Assembly (NCBI RefSeq): GCF_025499515.1
Contig: NZ_JAMKFA010000023.1
Location: forward strand, 1 to 44,048
Length of the DNA stretch: 44,048 nucleotides
Reading direction: 5' to 3'
Source: Flavobacterium odoriferum
GTDB taxonomy: Bacteria; Bacteroidota; Bacteroidia; Flavobacteriales; Flavobacteriaceae
Positions 8,568-16,290 of this stretch are shown here, piece by piece; the first letter of the stretch is position 1, and each line of letters starts with the position of its first letter. Under the pieces are notes generated by a model. It had not been told where the DNA came from. It did no database searches and worked only from the letters and a program-made list of their open reading frames with translations. A program made the translations under genes and the position numbers.

Positions 8568-8856
8568 AATTCGTTGGACTGATAATGCTTTAAAGGAATT
8601 AGCAGAAACTATTGCTTTTTTAGAAACATATTGGACAGAAAAAGAATTACGCAAATTATCAAACGCTCTCGATAAAACCTTGAATCTTATATCACAAAAC
8701 CCATATTTTTTTCAATCATCTGATTTTAAAAAAGATATCAGAAGAGCAGTAATACTTTCATTAAATTCATTATACTATAGAATTAAAGACCAAGATGTAG
8801 AAATTCTTTCATTTTTTTCTAATAGACAAAAACCAACAAAAAGAAAATTGAAATAA
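8551..8856 (+). CDS. RelE/ParE-family toxin
   Basis: A 101-aa basic protein with the RelE/ParE fold pattern. It has an N-terminal strand (RIRWTDNALKELAE), two helices (FLETYWTEKELRKLSNALDKTLNLI), the loop NPYFFQSS and the C-terminal strands RAVILSLNSLYYRI and VEILSFFSNRQKP. RelE members cut ribosome-bound mRNA and ParE members poison gyrase; the sequence does not say which applies. The ATG at 8551 lies inside the antitoxin gene. The pair occupies a short stretch between rlmF and the repeat element at 8861, a typical place for a mobile addiction module. Confidence 0.88.
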   Translation: MKNGFRIRWTDNALKELAETIAFLETYWTEKELRKLSNALDKTLNLISQNPYFFQSSDFKKDIRRAVILSLNSLYYRIKDQDVEILSFFSNRQKPTKRKLK

Positions 8857-8860
8857 AAAA

Positions 8861-8946
8861 TTCTGCCAAGCTGAACTCGTTTCAGCTTCTCATAACTGAT
8901 TCTGAAATCGAAGATTCAACGAAGTTAAACAAGTTCAGAATGACAA
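8861..8946. repeat. Dispersed palindromic repeat pair (REP/MITE-like)
   Basis: The left end contains GCTGAACTCGTTTCAGC (8870-8886), itself a hairpin. The right end, read on the minus strand, is TGTCATTCTGAACTTGTTTA. The two are inverted copies of the same unit around about 40 bases, as in BIME or MITE structures. It lies between the convergent ends of the toxin gene and iaaA. Related units occur at 19616 and 35030. Confidence 0.65.
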
Positions 8947-8961
8947 ATTTCAAGACGATTT

Positions 8962-9807
8962 CTATTCAAAAACTTCCTCATTTTCTCCATCAAAGCTGGC
9001 AAAAACCATACTTGGATGCGAATCTTGATGAAAGATATTTCCTTGTTTATCAATTCCGATGGCTCCTGCAAAACCATCATAAGGTTTTAATTCGGCAAAG
9101 GTTTTTTCGAATGCTTTTTCTATTGAAAATCCGTCTGTAACGCGGGTTACAATTTTTGCTGCTGTGGCGTTACTTACGATGTCCTCGCCTACTCCAGTTA
9201 AACTTACCCCACAAAATTCGTTGGCATAATTTCCTGCTACGGTTGCTGAATCTGAGATTCTTCCTGGAATTTCAAATCCTTTTCCACCGGTTGAAGTCGC
9301 TACTGCAATTTTTCCGTTATTGTCTAAAGCTACACAACCTACGGTTCCCGTTCCTAATGAGGCTAATTTAGCTTCATATTCGGCTCTTCTTTGTGGAATT
9401 TCGGTTGAAAAAGGTTCAAATCCGTGTTTTCTGGCAAAATTTGTGGCACCGCTTCCTCCTAAGATTCGGTCATCGACATGCATTAAAACTTGTGCGACTT
9501 GGATTGGGTTTTTTACTTCTTCAATATTGATAACACCGCTCATTTTCTGCGATTCACCATCCATTAAAGAAGCACTCATTCTGATTTTTCCATCCGATTG
9601 AATTTGGGAACCAATTCCGGCATTGAATAATTCATCGTCTTCCAATTGAGAAACCGCATATACCACCGTTTCTAATGCCGAATGATTTTGCAAATACGCA
9701 TACGAATCTTTCACAATGCGTAAAAGTGCTTGCTGCTTAGCTATTTTGGTTTCTAAACTGGTTGATGATTCCGAGAAAAATCCGCCGTGAATGATGATTT
9801 TTGACAT
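8962..9807 (-). CDS. iaaA: Isoaspartyl peptidase / plant-type L-asparaginase
   Basis: N-terminal nucleophile hydrolase of the plant-type asparaginase family, 281 aa. The family markers are IIHGG near the N-terminus, GTVG with the presumed autocatalytic nucleophile Thr155 (cleavage between G154 and T155), the STGG loop at 172-175, and the substrate-binding PGRISDS (R183, D186). Such enzymes self-cleave into alpha and beta subunits and hydrolyse beta-aspartyl dipeptides. Here the gene lies downstream of cyanophycinase on the same strand, which points to beta-Asp-Arg dipeptide as its substrate: cyanophycinase releases the dipeptide and this enzyme splits it into Asp and Arg. No signal peptide is evident, consistent with a cytoplasmic role. 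It could also hydrolyse other isoaspartyl peptides or L-asparagine. Confidence 0.9.
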   Translation of the reverse strand: MSKIIIHGGFFSESSTSLETKIAKQQALLRIVKDSYAYLQNHSALETVVYAVSQLEDDELFNAGIGSQIQSDGKIRMSASLMDGESQKMSGVINIEEVKNPIQVAQVLMHVDDRILGGSGATNFARKHGFEPFSTEIPQRRAEYEAKLASLGTGTVGCVALDNNGKIAVATSTGGKGFEIPGRISDSATVAGNYANEFCGVSLTGVGEDIVSNATAAKIVTRVTDGFSIEKAFEKTFAELKPYDGFAGAIGIDKQGNIFHQDSHPSMVFASFDGENEEVFE

Positions 9808-9823
9808 AAACGTAAATTAAAAA

Positions 9824-9878
9824 GGAACACAGATTAAAGAAATTTTTAAATTAAAATCATTTCCATAATCTGTGTTCC
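9824..9878. repeat. 13-bp inverted repeat between cphB and iaaA
   Basis: GGAACACAGATTA (9824-9836) and TAATCTGTGTTCC (9866-9878) are perfect inverted repeats around a 29-base AT-rich loop, filling most of the 88-base gap. The half-unit ATCTGTGTTCC recurs at 19672-19682. It could act as a transcript-stabilising or attenuating stem, or simply be a dispersed repeat. Confidence 0.75.
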
Positions 9879-9895
9879 AAAATTATTTTAATAAA

Positions 9896-10768
9896 TTAAA
9901 CGTATTGTGAAGAATGAATCGTCATTTTGAACGTATTCAAATCGAATTTATCATATTGACTCATAACGTGCGTAACCAAGTGATTGATTGAGATTGGCTG
10001 ACCTAATTCAACTTGTGTTAAATTGGTGTCTTTTACTTCTCTTCCATCCACTAAAATTACTAATCCAGAACCGATGGCTTCCATTTGGCGACCATTTGTG
10101 ATTAATAATCCAGTGTCTTCTCCTAAACCTATACCTAATACTTTTGGATTTCCTACCACCGCTTGAAACAAACGACCGATTCTTCCTCTTTGTACGAAAT
10201 GCGTATCGATAACTACATCGTCAATTAATCCTAAACCAGAAGTGATTTTTACTTCACCTTTAAGCAAAGCTTCCGAACTACTTCCTTGATAAATCATATT
10301 GTTCGAAGCAGCCGCAGCACCAGCTGAAGTTCCTGCATAAATAAACTCTTCGTTTCTATATTTCGAAATTAGCAAATCATCAAAAGGCGTTCCTCCTAAA
10401 ATAGAAGTCAAACGCAATTGATCGCCACCTGTAAACATAACTACATCAGCTGCTTTTAATCTTTCTAAGATTTCAGGATCGTTAGCTTGTTCTCTTTTCT
10501 CAATATATAAAACATCCACATTGTGAGCTCCTAAATAACTGAAGGCTTTTACGTATTCTGGGCCAATTTCTCTCGGGATTTTTGAAGCTGTTGTAATAAC
10601 TTCTATGCGAGATTCCTCTTTATTTTTTGATTCTTTAATGATTCTTTTTAAGATTCCTGTTTCGAAAAAATTCAAATTCTTTGAAGCATCTTTATCCAAA
10701 TTGGTTTCTGTAAAACTTCCTTTATCTACAGCACCACCAATGATTATTAATTTTCCTTGTATTTCCAT
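9896..10768 (-). CDS. cphB: Cyanophycinase
   Basis: Peptidase family S51 serine hydrolase that cuts cyanophycin into beta-Asp-Arg dipeptides. I chose the ATG at 10766-10768, which gives a protein of 290 aa beginning MEIQGKLIIIGG; a 13-codon upstream extension in frame carries no conserved sequence. The catalytic serine is Ser148 in the GTSAGA elbow, with the conserved FTGGDQ at 112-117 and DTHF..RGRIGRL (His190 region) of the family. No signal peptide is seen, so this is the intracellular type. iaaA follows on the same strand and cphA is divergent upstream, forming a full cyanophycin cycle. Confidence 0.94.
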   Translation of the reverse strand: MEIQGKLIIIGGAVDKGSFTETNLDKDASKNLNFFETGILKRIIKESKNKEESRIEVITTASKIPREIGPEYVKAFSYLGAHNVDVLYIEKREQANDPEILERLKAADVVMFTGGDQLRLTSILGGTPFDDLLISKYRNEEFIYAGTSAGAAAASNNMIYQGSSSEALLKGEVKITSGLGLIDDVVIDTHFVQRGRIGRLFQAVVGNPKVLGIGLGEDTGLLITNGRQMEAIGSGLVILVDGREVKDTNLTQVELGQPISINHLVTHVMSQYDKFDLNTFKMTIHSSQYV

Positions 10769-11005
10769 GCTGTAAAAATAACTATTTCTTAATACTACAC
10801 AAACCAAAATTTAAGAAAGAAATGAAACTTATTGCATACTTTTCAACAAATTAAAACTTACACAAGTAAATTCTTATAAATAGTTAAACGAACATTAATT
10901 CTATTAAATTTTTCATTTTTTTTCATAAAAGCTATCTCTATATTATAATATTTTCTATTTTTAACAAAATCATTACTACATTAAAAAAATCAATTTCTAT
11001 TCTTT
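10769..11005. promoter_or_regulatory. Divergent cphB/cphA control region
   Basis: This 237-base AT-rich spacer must hold the promoters of both cyanophycin arms. It includes a 12-base perfect palindrome ATATTATAATAT at 10940-10951, which may be chance at this base composition. No clear TAnnTTTG box with a -33 partner was found for either gene, and no ArgR-like box was recognised. Confidence 0.45.
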
Positions 11006-13624
11006 ATGAAAATATTAAAAATACAAGCCCTTAGAGGTCCGAACATTTGGAGCGTTCAAAGAAAAAAATTAATTCAAATGCGATTAGATTTGGAAGAAAT
11101 GGAACAATTTCCTACCAATAAAATCGAAGGATTTAGAGAGCGAATTGAAGCTATGTTTCCAACCATGATTGAACATCGTTGTTCAGAAGGTTGTAGAGGT
11201 GGTTTCTTTTCACGTGTTGAAAGAGGCACTTGGATGGGACATGTTATCGAACATATTGCCTTAGAAATCCAAACCTTAGCCGGAATGGAAACAGGTTTTG
11301 GAAGAACCAGAGAAACTAAAACACCAGGTGTTTATAATGTAGTTTTTAGTTATACCGAAGAAAACGTAGGCTTATTTGCAGCTGAAAGTGCTGTCGCTAT
11401 TGCCGAATCTCTTATTGCAGGAACTGAATATGATGTAGAAGCGGATATTCAAAAAATGCGAGAAATTAGAGAGCGTGTTCGCCTTGGTCCTTCAACAGGA
11501 AGTATAGTGGAAGAAGCCGTTGCAAGAGATATTCCGTGGATTCGTTTAGGAACTAATTCACTCGTACAATTAGGTTACGGCGTGAATCAAATGCGTTTTC
11601 AGGCGACCATTACTTGTAAGACAAGCAACATTGCAGTAGATATTGCTTGTAATAAGGAAGAAACTAAGCGCATGTTAGAGATGGCTTCGATTCCTGTAGC
11701 AAGTGGTGGCATTTGTGTGGATGAAGAAGATTTAGAAAATGTAATTAAGAAAATTGGTTACCCAATTGTAATCAAACCTTTAGATGGAAATCATGGAAAA
11801 GGCGCTTCGATTAACGTAAAAAAGTGGGAAGATGCCGTTGCAGGGTTAGCTTACGCGAAAAATTATAGCCGAAGAGTTATCGTAGAAAAATTTATTACCG
11901 GTTATGATTTCCGTGTGCTGATTATTGATAATAAATTGGTAGCTGCTGCTAAAAGAGAACCAGCTCACGTAAAAGGTGATGGAACACATACGATTCAGCA
12001 ATTAATTGAAGAAACAAATAAAGATCCAAGACGTGGTTACGGACATGAAAATGTGCTTACCCAAATTGACGTTGATAGAGATACAACCGATTTATTAGAA
12101 AAATTAGGCTATACATTAGAAACCATTCCTAGAAAAGACGAAGTGGTTTATTTAAAATCAACTGCTAATTTGAGTACTGGTGGAACTTCGGTTGATGTAA
12201 CCGATATGATGCACCCAGAGAATATCTTCCTTTGCGAGCGCATTTCGCGTGTGATTGGATTGGATATTTGTGGTGTGGATATTATGGCAGAAAACTTAAC
12301 GCAACCATTGAAAGAAAATGGTGGTTGTATTTTAGAAGTGAATGCAGCACCAGGATTTAGAATGCATTTAGCGCCATCGGAAGGTTTACCAAGAAATGTG
12401 GCTGCTCCTGTAATTGATATGCTGTATCCTCCAGGAAAACCAAGTCGTATTCCAATTATTGCCGTAACTGGAACCAATGGAAAAACTACGACAACTCGAT
12501 TAATTGCTCATATTGTAAAAAATAACGGATATAAAGTTGGTTTCACGACTTCTGACGGAATTTATGTGCAAAATCACATGATGGAAAAAGGTGATACTAC
12601 TGGACCGATTTCGGCAGAATATATTTTAAAAGATCCAACTGTGGAATTTGCTGTTTTAGAAACGGCTCGCGGTGGAATTTTAAGAGCAGGTTTAGGTTTT
12701 AGTCGTTGTGATATTGGTATTGTCACCAACATTCAAGAAGACCATTTAGGATTAAATGATATTGATACCTTAGACGATTTGGCAAGAGTAAAAGCTACTG
12801 TAGTTAAAAGCATCAAAAAAGATGGCTGGGCTATTTTAAATGCCGAAGACGAATATTGCATGAAACTTGTTAAAGATTTAAGTTGCAATATTGCTTATTT
12901 TAGTATGGATGAAAATTCAGCTGTTGCCAAACAATTAGCTAAGGAAGGAAAAATTGTGGCGGTTTATGAAAATGGTTTCATCACCATCAAAAAAGGCGAA
13001 TGGAAAATTAGAGTGGAAAGAGCTACTCACGTTCCGTTGACGTTAGGTGGAAAAGCAAAATTCATGATTGCAAATGTTTTAGCAGCCACTTTAGCAGCCT
13101 ATTTGCAAGGATTCAAAACTGAAGACATTAGCTTATCATTACAAACATTTATTCCAAGTGCAGCACAAACTCCTGGAAGAATGAATATTTTCGAATTCAA
13201 GAAATTTAAAGTATTGATTGATTTTGCTCACAATCCTGCTGGTTATCGCGGGGTGGAAGAATATTTATCTTCTGTAGAAGCTACCAAGAAAATCGGAATT
13301 ATTGCAGGTGTTGGCGATAGAAGAGACGAAGACATTAGAGAATGTGCCACAATTGCAGCACGAATGTTTGATCATATTATCATTCGCCAAGAAAAACACT
13401 TACGTGGTAGAACCGAAGAAGAAATCAACAATCTTATTATGGAAGGAATTGCTGCAAGTGGCAAAACCGTTACACATGAAATCATTACGAAAGAAGTTGA
13501 AGCTTTAAAACACGCTATTAATAGTGCCGAAGATGGAAGTTTTATAACTGCTTTAAGTGATGTTATTACAAATGCTATTGAGGTTGTTCAAGACTATTTA
13601 GACAAAGAAAACGAAGAAGCATAA
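11006..13624 (+). CDS. cphA: Cyanophycin synthetase
   Basis: ATP-dependent, non-ribosomal synthesis of the Asp/Arg polymer cyanophycin; 872 aa, the usual length for CphA1. Three regions are visible. The N-terminal domain is about 1-160. An ATP-grasp domain (about 200-470, with VIKPLDGNHGKGASINV and EVNAAPGFRMH) is the part known to add aspartate. A Mur-ligase-like domain follows, with the P-loop TGTNGKTTTT at about 487-496, ETARGGILRAGLG and DFAHNPAGYRG; it is the part known to add arginine. All expected ATP-binding motifs are intact. It is divergent from cphB-iaaA. The product would be a cytoplasmic nitrogen, carbon and energy reserve. Ends at a bidirectional terminator. Confidence 0.96.
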   Translation: MKILKIQALRGPNIWSVQRKKLIQMRLDLEEMEQFPTNKIEGFRERIEAMFPTMIEHRCSEGCRGGFFSRVERGTWMGHVIEHIALEIQTLAGMETGFGRTRETKTPGVYNVVFSYTEENVGLFAAESAVAIAESLIAGTEYDVEADIQKMREIRERVRLGPSTGSIVEEAVARDIPWIRLGTNSLVQLGYGVNQMRFQATITCKTSNIAVDIACNKEETKRMLEMASIPVASGGICVDEEDLENVIKKIGYPIVIKPLDGNHGKGASINVKKWEDAVAGLAYAKNYSRRVIVEKFITGYDFRVLIIDNKLVAAAKREPAHVKGDGTHTIQQLIEETNKDPRRGYGHENVLTQIDVDRDTTDLLEKLGYTLETIPRKDEVVYLKSTANLSTGGTSVDVTDMMHPENIFLCERISRVIGLDICGVDIMAENLTQPLKENGGCILEVNAAPGFRMHLAPSEGLPRNVAAPVIDMLYPPGKPSRIPIIAVTGTNGKTTTTRLIAHIVKNNGYKVGFTTSDGIYVQNHMMEKGDTTGPISAEYILKDPTVEFAVLETARGGILRAGLGFSRCDIGIVTNIQEDHLGLNDIDTLDDLARVKATVVKSIKKDGWAILNAEDEYCMKLVKDLSCNIAYFSMDENSAVAKQLAKEGKIVAVYENGFITIKKGEWKIRVERATHVPLTLGGKAKFMIANVLAATLAAYLQGFKTEDISLSLQTFIPSAAQTPGRMNIFEFKKFKVLIDFAHNPAGYRGVEEYLSSVEATKKIGIIAGVGDRRDEDIRECATIAARMFDHIIIRQEKHLRGRTEEEINNLIMEGIAASGKTVTHEIITKEVEALKHAINSAEDGSFITALSDVITNAIEVVQDYLDKENEEA

Positions 13625-13645
13625 TAAAAGTTAATTCTTAAATAT

Positions 13646-13676
13646 AAATCCCGATTTCATAAAAATCGGGATTTTT
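13646..13676. terminator. Bidirectional terminator between cphA and csaA-like gene
   Basis: ATCCCGATTT (13648-13657) pairs with AAATCGGGAT (13663-13672) around CATAA, and flanking A and T runs extend the stem. It serves cphA on the plus strand and the convergent gene whose TAA is at 13676-13678. Confidence 0.88.
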
Positions 13677-14008
13677 TATCCTATTCGCAAACCATTTTCA
13701 ACAGGTTTATCTGACGATAATAAAACAATATCATTGTCATTTCCTACTGAACCCAAAACCAAACATTCGCTCATAAAATCAGCAATTTGTTTCTTTGGAA
13801 AATTTACCACAGCAATAATTTGCTTTCCAACTAATTCTTCCTTGCTGTATTGTTTTGTAATTTGTGCCGAAGATTTTCTTAAACCAATTTCAGTTCCAAA
13901 ATCAATGGTTAGTTGATAAGCTGATTTGTTTGCTTTTGGAAAATCATTCACTTCAATGATAGTTCCAACACGCATTTCTATTTTATCAAAATCATTCCAA
14001 CTAATCAT
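13676..14008 (-). CDS. csaA: CsaA-type tRNA-binding protein
   Basis: A 110-aa single OB-fold tRNA-binding domain protein: WNDFDKIEMRVGTIIEVNDFP is the hallmark N-terminus, followed by LTIDFGTEIGLRKSSAQIT and KQIIAVVNFPKKQIADFMSE. CsaA homologues bind tRNA and have been linked to protein export or chaperone activity in Bacillus. The whole protein is this domain, so it is not a fragment of a MetG or PheT synthetase, where the same fold is a terminal domain. It is 6 bases downstream of the rhodanese gene on the same strand, so the two are probably co-transcribed. Its stop overlaps the T-run of the terminator. Confidence 0.9.
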   Translation of the reverse strand: MISWNDFDKIEMRVGTIIEVNDFPKANKSAYQLTIDFGTEIGLRKSSAQITKQYSKEELVGKQIIAVVNFPKKQIADFMSECLVLGSVGNDNDIVLLSSDKPVENGLRIG

Positions 14009-14014
14009 TGCTAA

Positions 14015-14404
14015 TTATTTTACAGTTGGTTTGTTTTCGTTGTTCCAGTTCGTAATTCCACCTTCCAAATCAGTAATCGTAGTAAAACCCAATTCTTTTA
14101 AACGTTCAGAAGCTCTTGCACTTCTTCCACCAGATTTACAATACACCATCACCGGTTTTGATTTGTCTAATGAAGCTACTTGCGCATCAAAATCCTCTGC
14201 CATAATGTTGATATTTTTAGCATTTTCAAGATGTCCTTGGCTAAATTCTTCTGGAGTTCTTACATCAATTAATTGTACTTCTGGCTGTTTTAATTGTTTT
14301 TCATAAGTAGCAATATCAACCACTTGCACACCTTCTACTTGTTTTTTAATACATGATGTTAAACTCATCAATACAACAAATACACTTAAAATTCTTAATT
14401 TCAT
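14015..14404 (-). CDS. Rhodanese-like domain lipoprotein
   Basis: A 129-aa protein with a lipoprotein signal (MKLRILSVFVVLMSLTSC, lipidated Cys18). It has one rhodanese domain containing IDVRTPEEFSQGHLENAKNI and the active-site loop VYCKSGGRS with catalytic Cys89. Rhodanese domains carry sulfur as a cysteine persulfide; single-domain envelope versions are common in this phylum and their donors and acceptors are mostly unknown. It lies between thioredoxin (upstream) and csaA (downstream) on the minus strand. The thioredoxin-rhodanese pairing suggests a redox or sulfur-transfer link, although the thioredoxin has no signal peptide. Confidence 0.9.
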   Translation of the reverse strand: MKLRILSVFVVLMSLTSCIKKQVEGVQVVDIATYEKQLKQPEVQLIDVRTPEEFSQGHLENAKNINIMAEDFDAQVASLDKSKPVMVYCKSGGRSARASERLKELGFTTITDLEGGITNWNNENKPTVK

Positions 14405-14442
14405 TTCTTACTTTTTAATTTGTTTAAATATACAAAAAAATA

Positions 14443-14745
14443 TTAATTCAACTGATTTTGAATTATAGCAACCAAATCTTTAGTACTCAAAACACCCGAT
14501 TGTCTCCAAAGCATTTTACCCGATTTAAACAGCATCAACGTTGGAACTCCTCGCACCATAAAATGACTGGCTAAATCTTGATGTTGGTCTACATTTATTT
14601 TAATTATTTTTACATCATCTTTGATGATTCCTTTAACTTCTTGTAAAATTGGAGACATCATTTTACATGGACCGCACCAATCTGCATAAAAATCGACCAA
14701 AATTAATTGATTGGAATTTATTATTTCTTTAAACTTCGCATTCAT
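14443..14745 (-). CDS. Thioredoxin
   Basis: A 100-aa classical thioredoxin with DFYADWCGPCKMMSP (redox pair Cys24/Cys27), the cis-proline loop GVPTLMLFKSGK and the short C-terminal helix. It has no signal peptide, so it should be a cytoplasmic disulfide reductase. It is upstream of the rhodanese gene with a 38-base gap, and divergent from hemN across a 145-base spacer. It may be trxA itself or a second copy; the window cannot tell. Confidence 0.93.
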   Translation of the reverse strand: MNAKFKEIINSNQLILVDFYADWCGPCKMMSPILQEVKGIIKDDVKIIKINVDQHQDLASHFMVRGVPTLMLFKSGKMLWRQSGVLSTKDLVAIIQNQLN

Positions 14746-14767
14746 GTATTTTTCTATTTATTATTTT

Positions 14768-14775
14768 CAAAGGTA
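14768..14775 (-). promoter_or_regulatory. -7 box for thioredoxin gene
   Basis: On the minus strand the sequence reads TACCTTTG, an exact TAnnTTTG match 22 bases before the thioredoxin ATG. No clear -33 TTTG was found at 19-21 bases; the expected place is close to the inverted repeat at 14795-14814. Confidence 0.45.
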
Positions 14776-14794
14776 TTGATTTTACTACCTTTTG

Positions 14795-14836
14795 TATGTA
14801 ATATTTGTTACATAAACCCAATATGATAATTATCAT
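14795..14836. promoter_or_regulatory. Two palindromes in trx-hemN spacer (possible Crp/Fnr-type operators)
   Basis: TATGTAA-N6-TTACATA lies at 14795-14814, and the perfect 14-base palindrome ATGATAATTATCAT at 14823-14836. The second differs by one base per half from the FNR consensus TTGAT-N4-ATCAA and also resembles part of a Fur box. hemN is a gene commonly controlled by oxygen through Crp/Fnr-family regulators, which makes the site plausible. Which regulator binds is inference. Confidence 0.5.
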
Positions 14837-14890
14837 TTTTTGTTTTATAAGGCTGTTATATCTTCGTATTCTGAAAAAAATGTTTCCGCT

Positions 14891-16255
14891 ATGCAAGTTT
14901 CTTTAGTACAAAAATATAACGTTCCAGGTCCTCGATACACGAGCTACCCTACCGTACCTTATTGGGAAGAAGATTATTTCCATGTTGAAGATTGGAAAAA
15001 ATCATTACTTCAATCCTTTAAAGAATCAAATACTACCGAAGGAATTAGCTTGTATATTCATTTGCCATTTTGCGAAAGTTTATGCACATTTTGTGGTTGC
15101 AATAAACGAATTACAAAACGTCACGAAGTTGAACATCCTTATATTTTAGCAGTTTTAAAAGAATGGCGAATGTATTGCGATTTGTTTCCAAGAAAGCCAA
15201 TCATTAAAGAAATTCATTTAGGAGGCGGAACACCAACTTTTTTTTCACCTGAAAATTTAGAATTATTGATAAACGGAATTTTTAAATTTGCTGATAAAGC
15301 AAAAACATATGAATTTAGTTTTGAAGGACATCCAAATAATACCACACGCCAACATTTACAAAAACTATACGATTTAGGATTTAGACGTGTTAGTTTTGGT
15401 GTGCAAGATTATTCAGAAAAAGTTCAGCAAGCCATTCATAGAATTCAACCTTTTCATAATGTTGCAAAAGTTACTTTTTGGGCAAAAGAAATTGGATATA
15501 CTTCGATTGGTCATGATTTGATTTTTGGCTTACCATTTCAAACGTTAGAAAATGTAATCGATACAATAGATAAAACTAAATCCTTACAACCAGACCGATT
15601 AGCTTTTTATAGTTATGCGCACGTGCCTTGGATCAAAGGCAATGGTCAACGTGGATTTAATGATGAAGATTTGCCAAAAGATGACGAAAAACGCAAATTA
15701 TATGAAGAAGGAAAAAAATTGTTAGCAAAAAACGATTACCATGAAATTGGAATGGATCATTTTGCCTTGAAAAACGATAGCATGTTTACTTCTTTTAATG
15801 AAGGAAAATTACACCGAAATTTCATGGGATACACGGCTTCAAAAACAAAATTAATGATAGGACTTGGTGTTTCTTCAATTAGCGATAGTTGGTATAGTTT
15901 TGCTCAAAATGAAAAAACAATCGAAGATTATTATGCGCGTTTAGAAGCCAATCAATTACCTGTTTTTAGAGGACATTTACTTACTCCAGAAGATTTAGTA
16001 ATTAGAAAACATATTTTAAATTTAATGTGCCAGTTTACAACTTCTTGGAACGATACGTCAATGCAATTTCCTGAATTAGATGAAATTCATGCAAACTTAG
16101 AAGAAATGGAAACTGATGGCTTATTGAAATTCTTAGATCATGGAATTATCGTAACCGAAAAAGGAAAACCTTTTGTACGTAACATTTGCATGGCATTTGA
16201 TTTACGTTTAAAACGAAAAGCACCAGAAACCAAGCTATTCTCAATGACAATTTAA
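14891..16255 (+). CDS. hemN: Oxygen-independent coproporphyrinogen III oxidase
   Basis: Radical SAM enzyme that decarboxylates coproporphyrinogen III to protoporphyrinogen IX without oxygen, in haem synthesis. From the ATG at 14891 the protein is 454 aa. The [4Fe-4S] cluster motif CESLCTFC gives Cys61, Cys65 and Cys68, with the adjacent GC typical of true HemN. Other family marks are NVPGPRYTSYPTVPYW at the N-terminus, EIHLGGGTPTFFSPENL, FEGHPNNTT, RVSFGVQDY and IGLGVSSIS. The C-terminal HemN domain is present. An in-frame extension to 14840 adds 17 residues with no family similarity. The upstream palindromes suggest oxygen- or iron-responsive control. Confidence 0.96.
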   Translation: MQVSLVQKYNVPGPRYTSYPTVPYWEEDYFHVEDWKKSLLQSFKESNTTEGISLYIHLPFCESLCTFCGCNKRITKRHEVEHPYILAVLKEWRMYCDLFPRKPIIKEIHLGGGTPTFFSPENLELLINGIFKFADKAKTYEFSFEGHPNNTTRQHLQKLYDLGFRRVSFGVQDYSEKVQQAIHRIQPFHNVAKVTFWAKEIGYTSIGHDLIFGLPFQTLENVIDTIDKTKSLQPDRLAFYSYAHVPWIKGNGQRGFNDEDLPKDDEKRKLYEEGKKLLAKNDYHEIGMDHFALKNDSMFTSFNEGKLHRNFMGYTASKTKLMIGLGVSSISDSWYSFAQNEKTIEDYYARLEANQLPVFRGHLLTPEDLVIRKHILNLMCQFTTSWNDTSMQFPELDEIHANLEEMETDGLLKFLDHGIIVTEKGKPFVRNICMAFDLRLKRKAPETKLFSMTI

Positions 16256-16290
16256 GTTAAACCTGAAACTTGAAACTTAAAATCAAAAAA

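Noticed and set aside
9896..10807. Longer cyanophycinase start at 10807
   Set aside because: The 13 extra residues are not like the family; MEIQGKLIIIGG at 10768 is the natural beginning.
10940..10951. ATATTATAATAT palindrome as cphA operator
   Set aside because: In DNA this rich in A and T such a palindrome is expected by chance; no second site or known consensus supports it.
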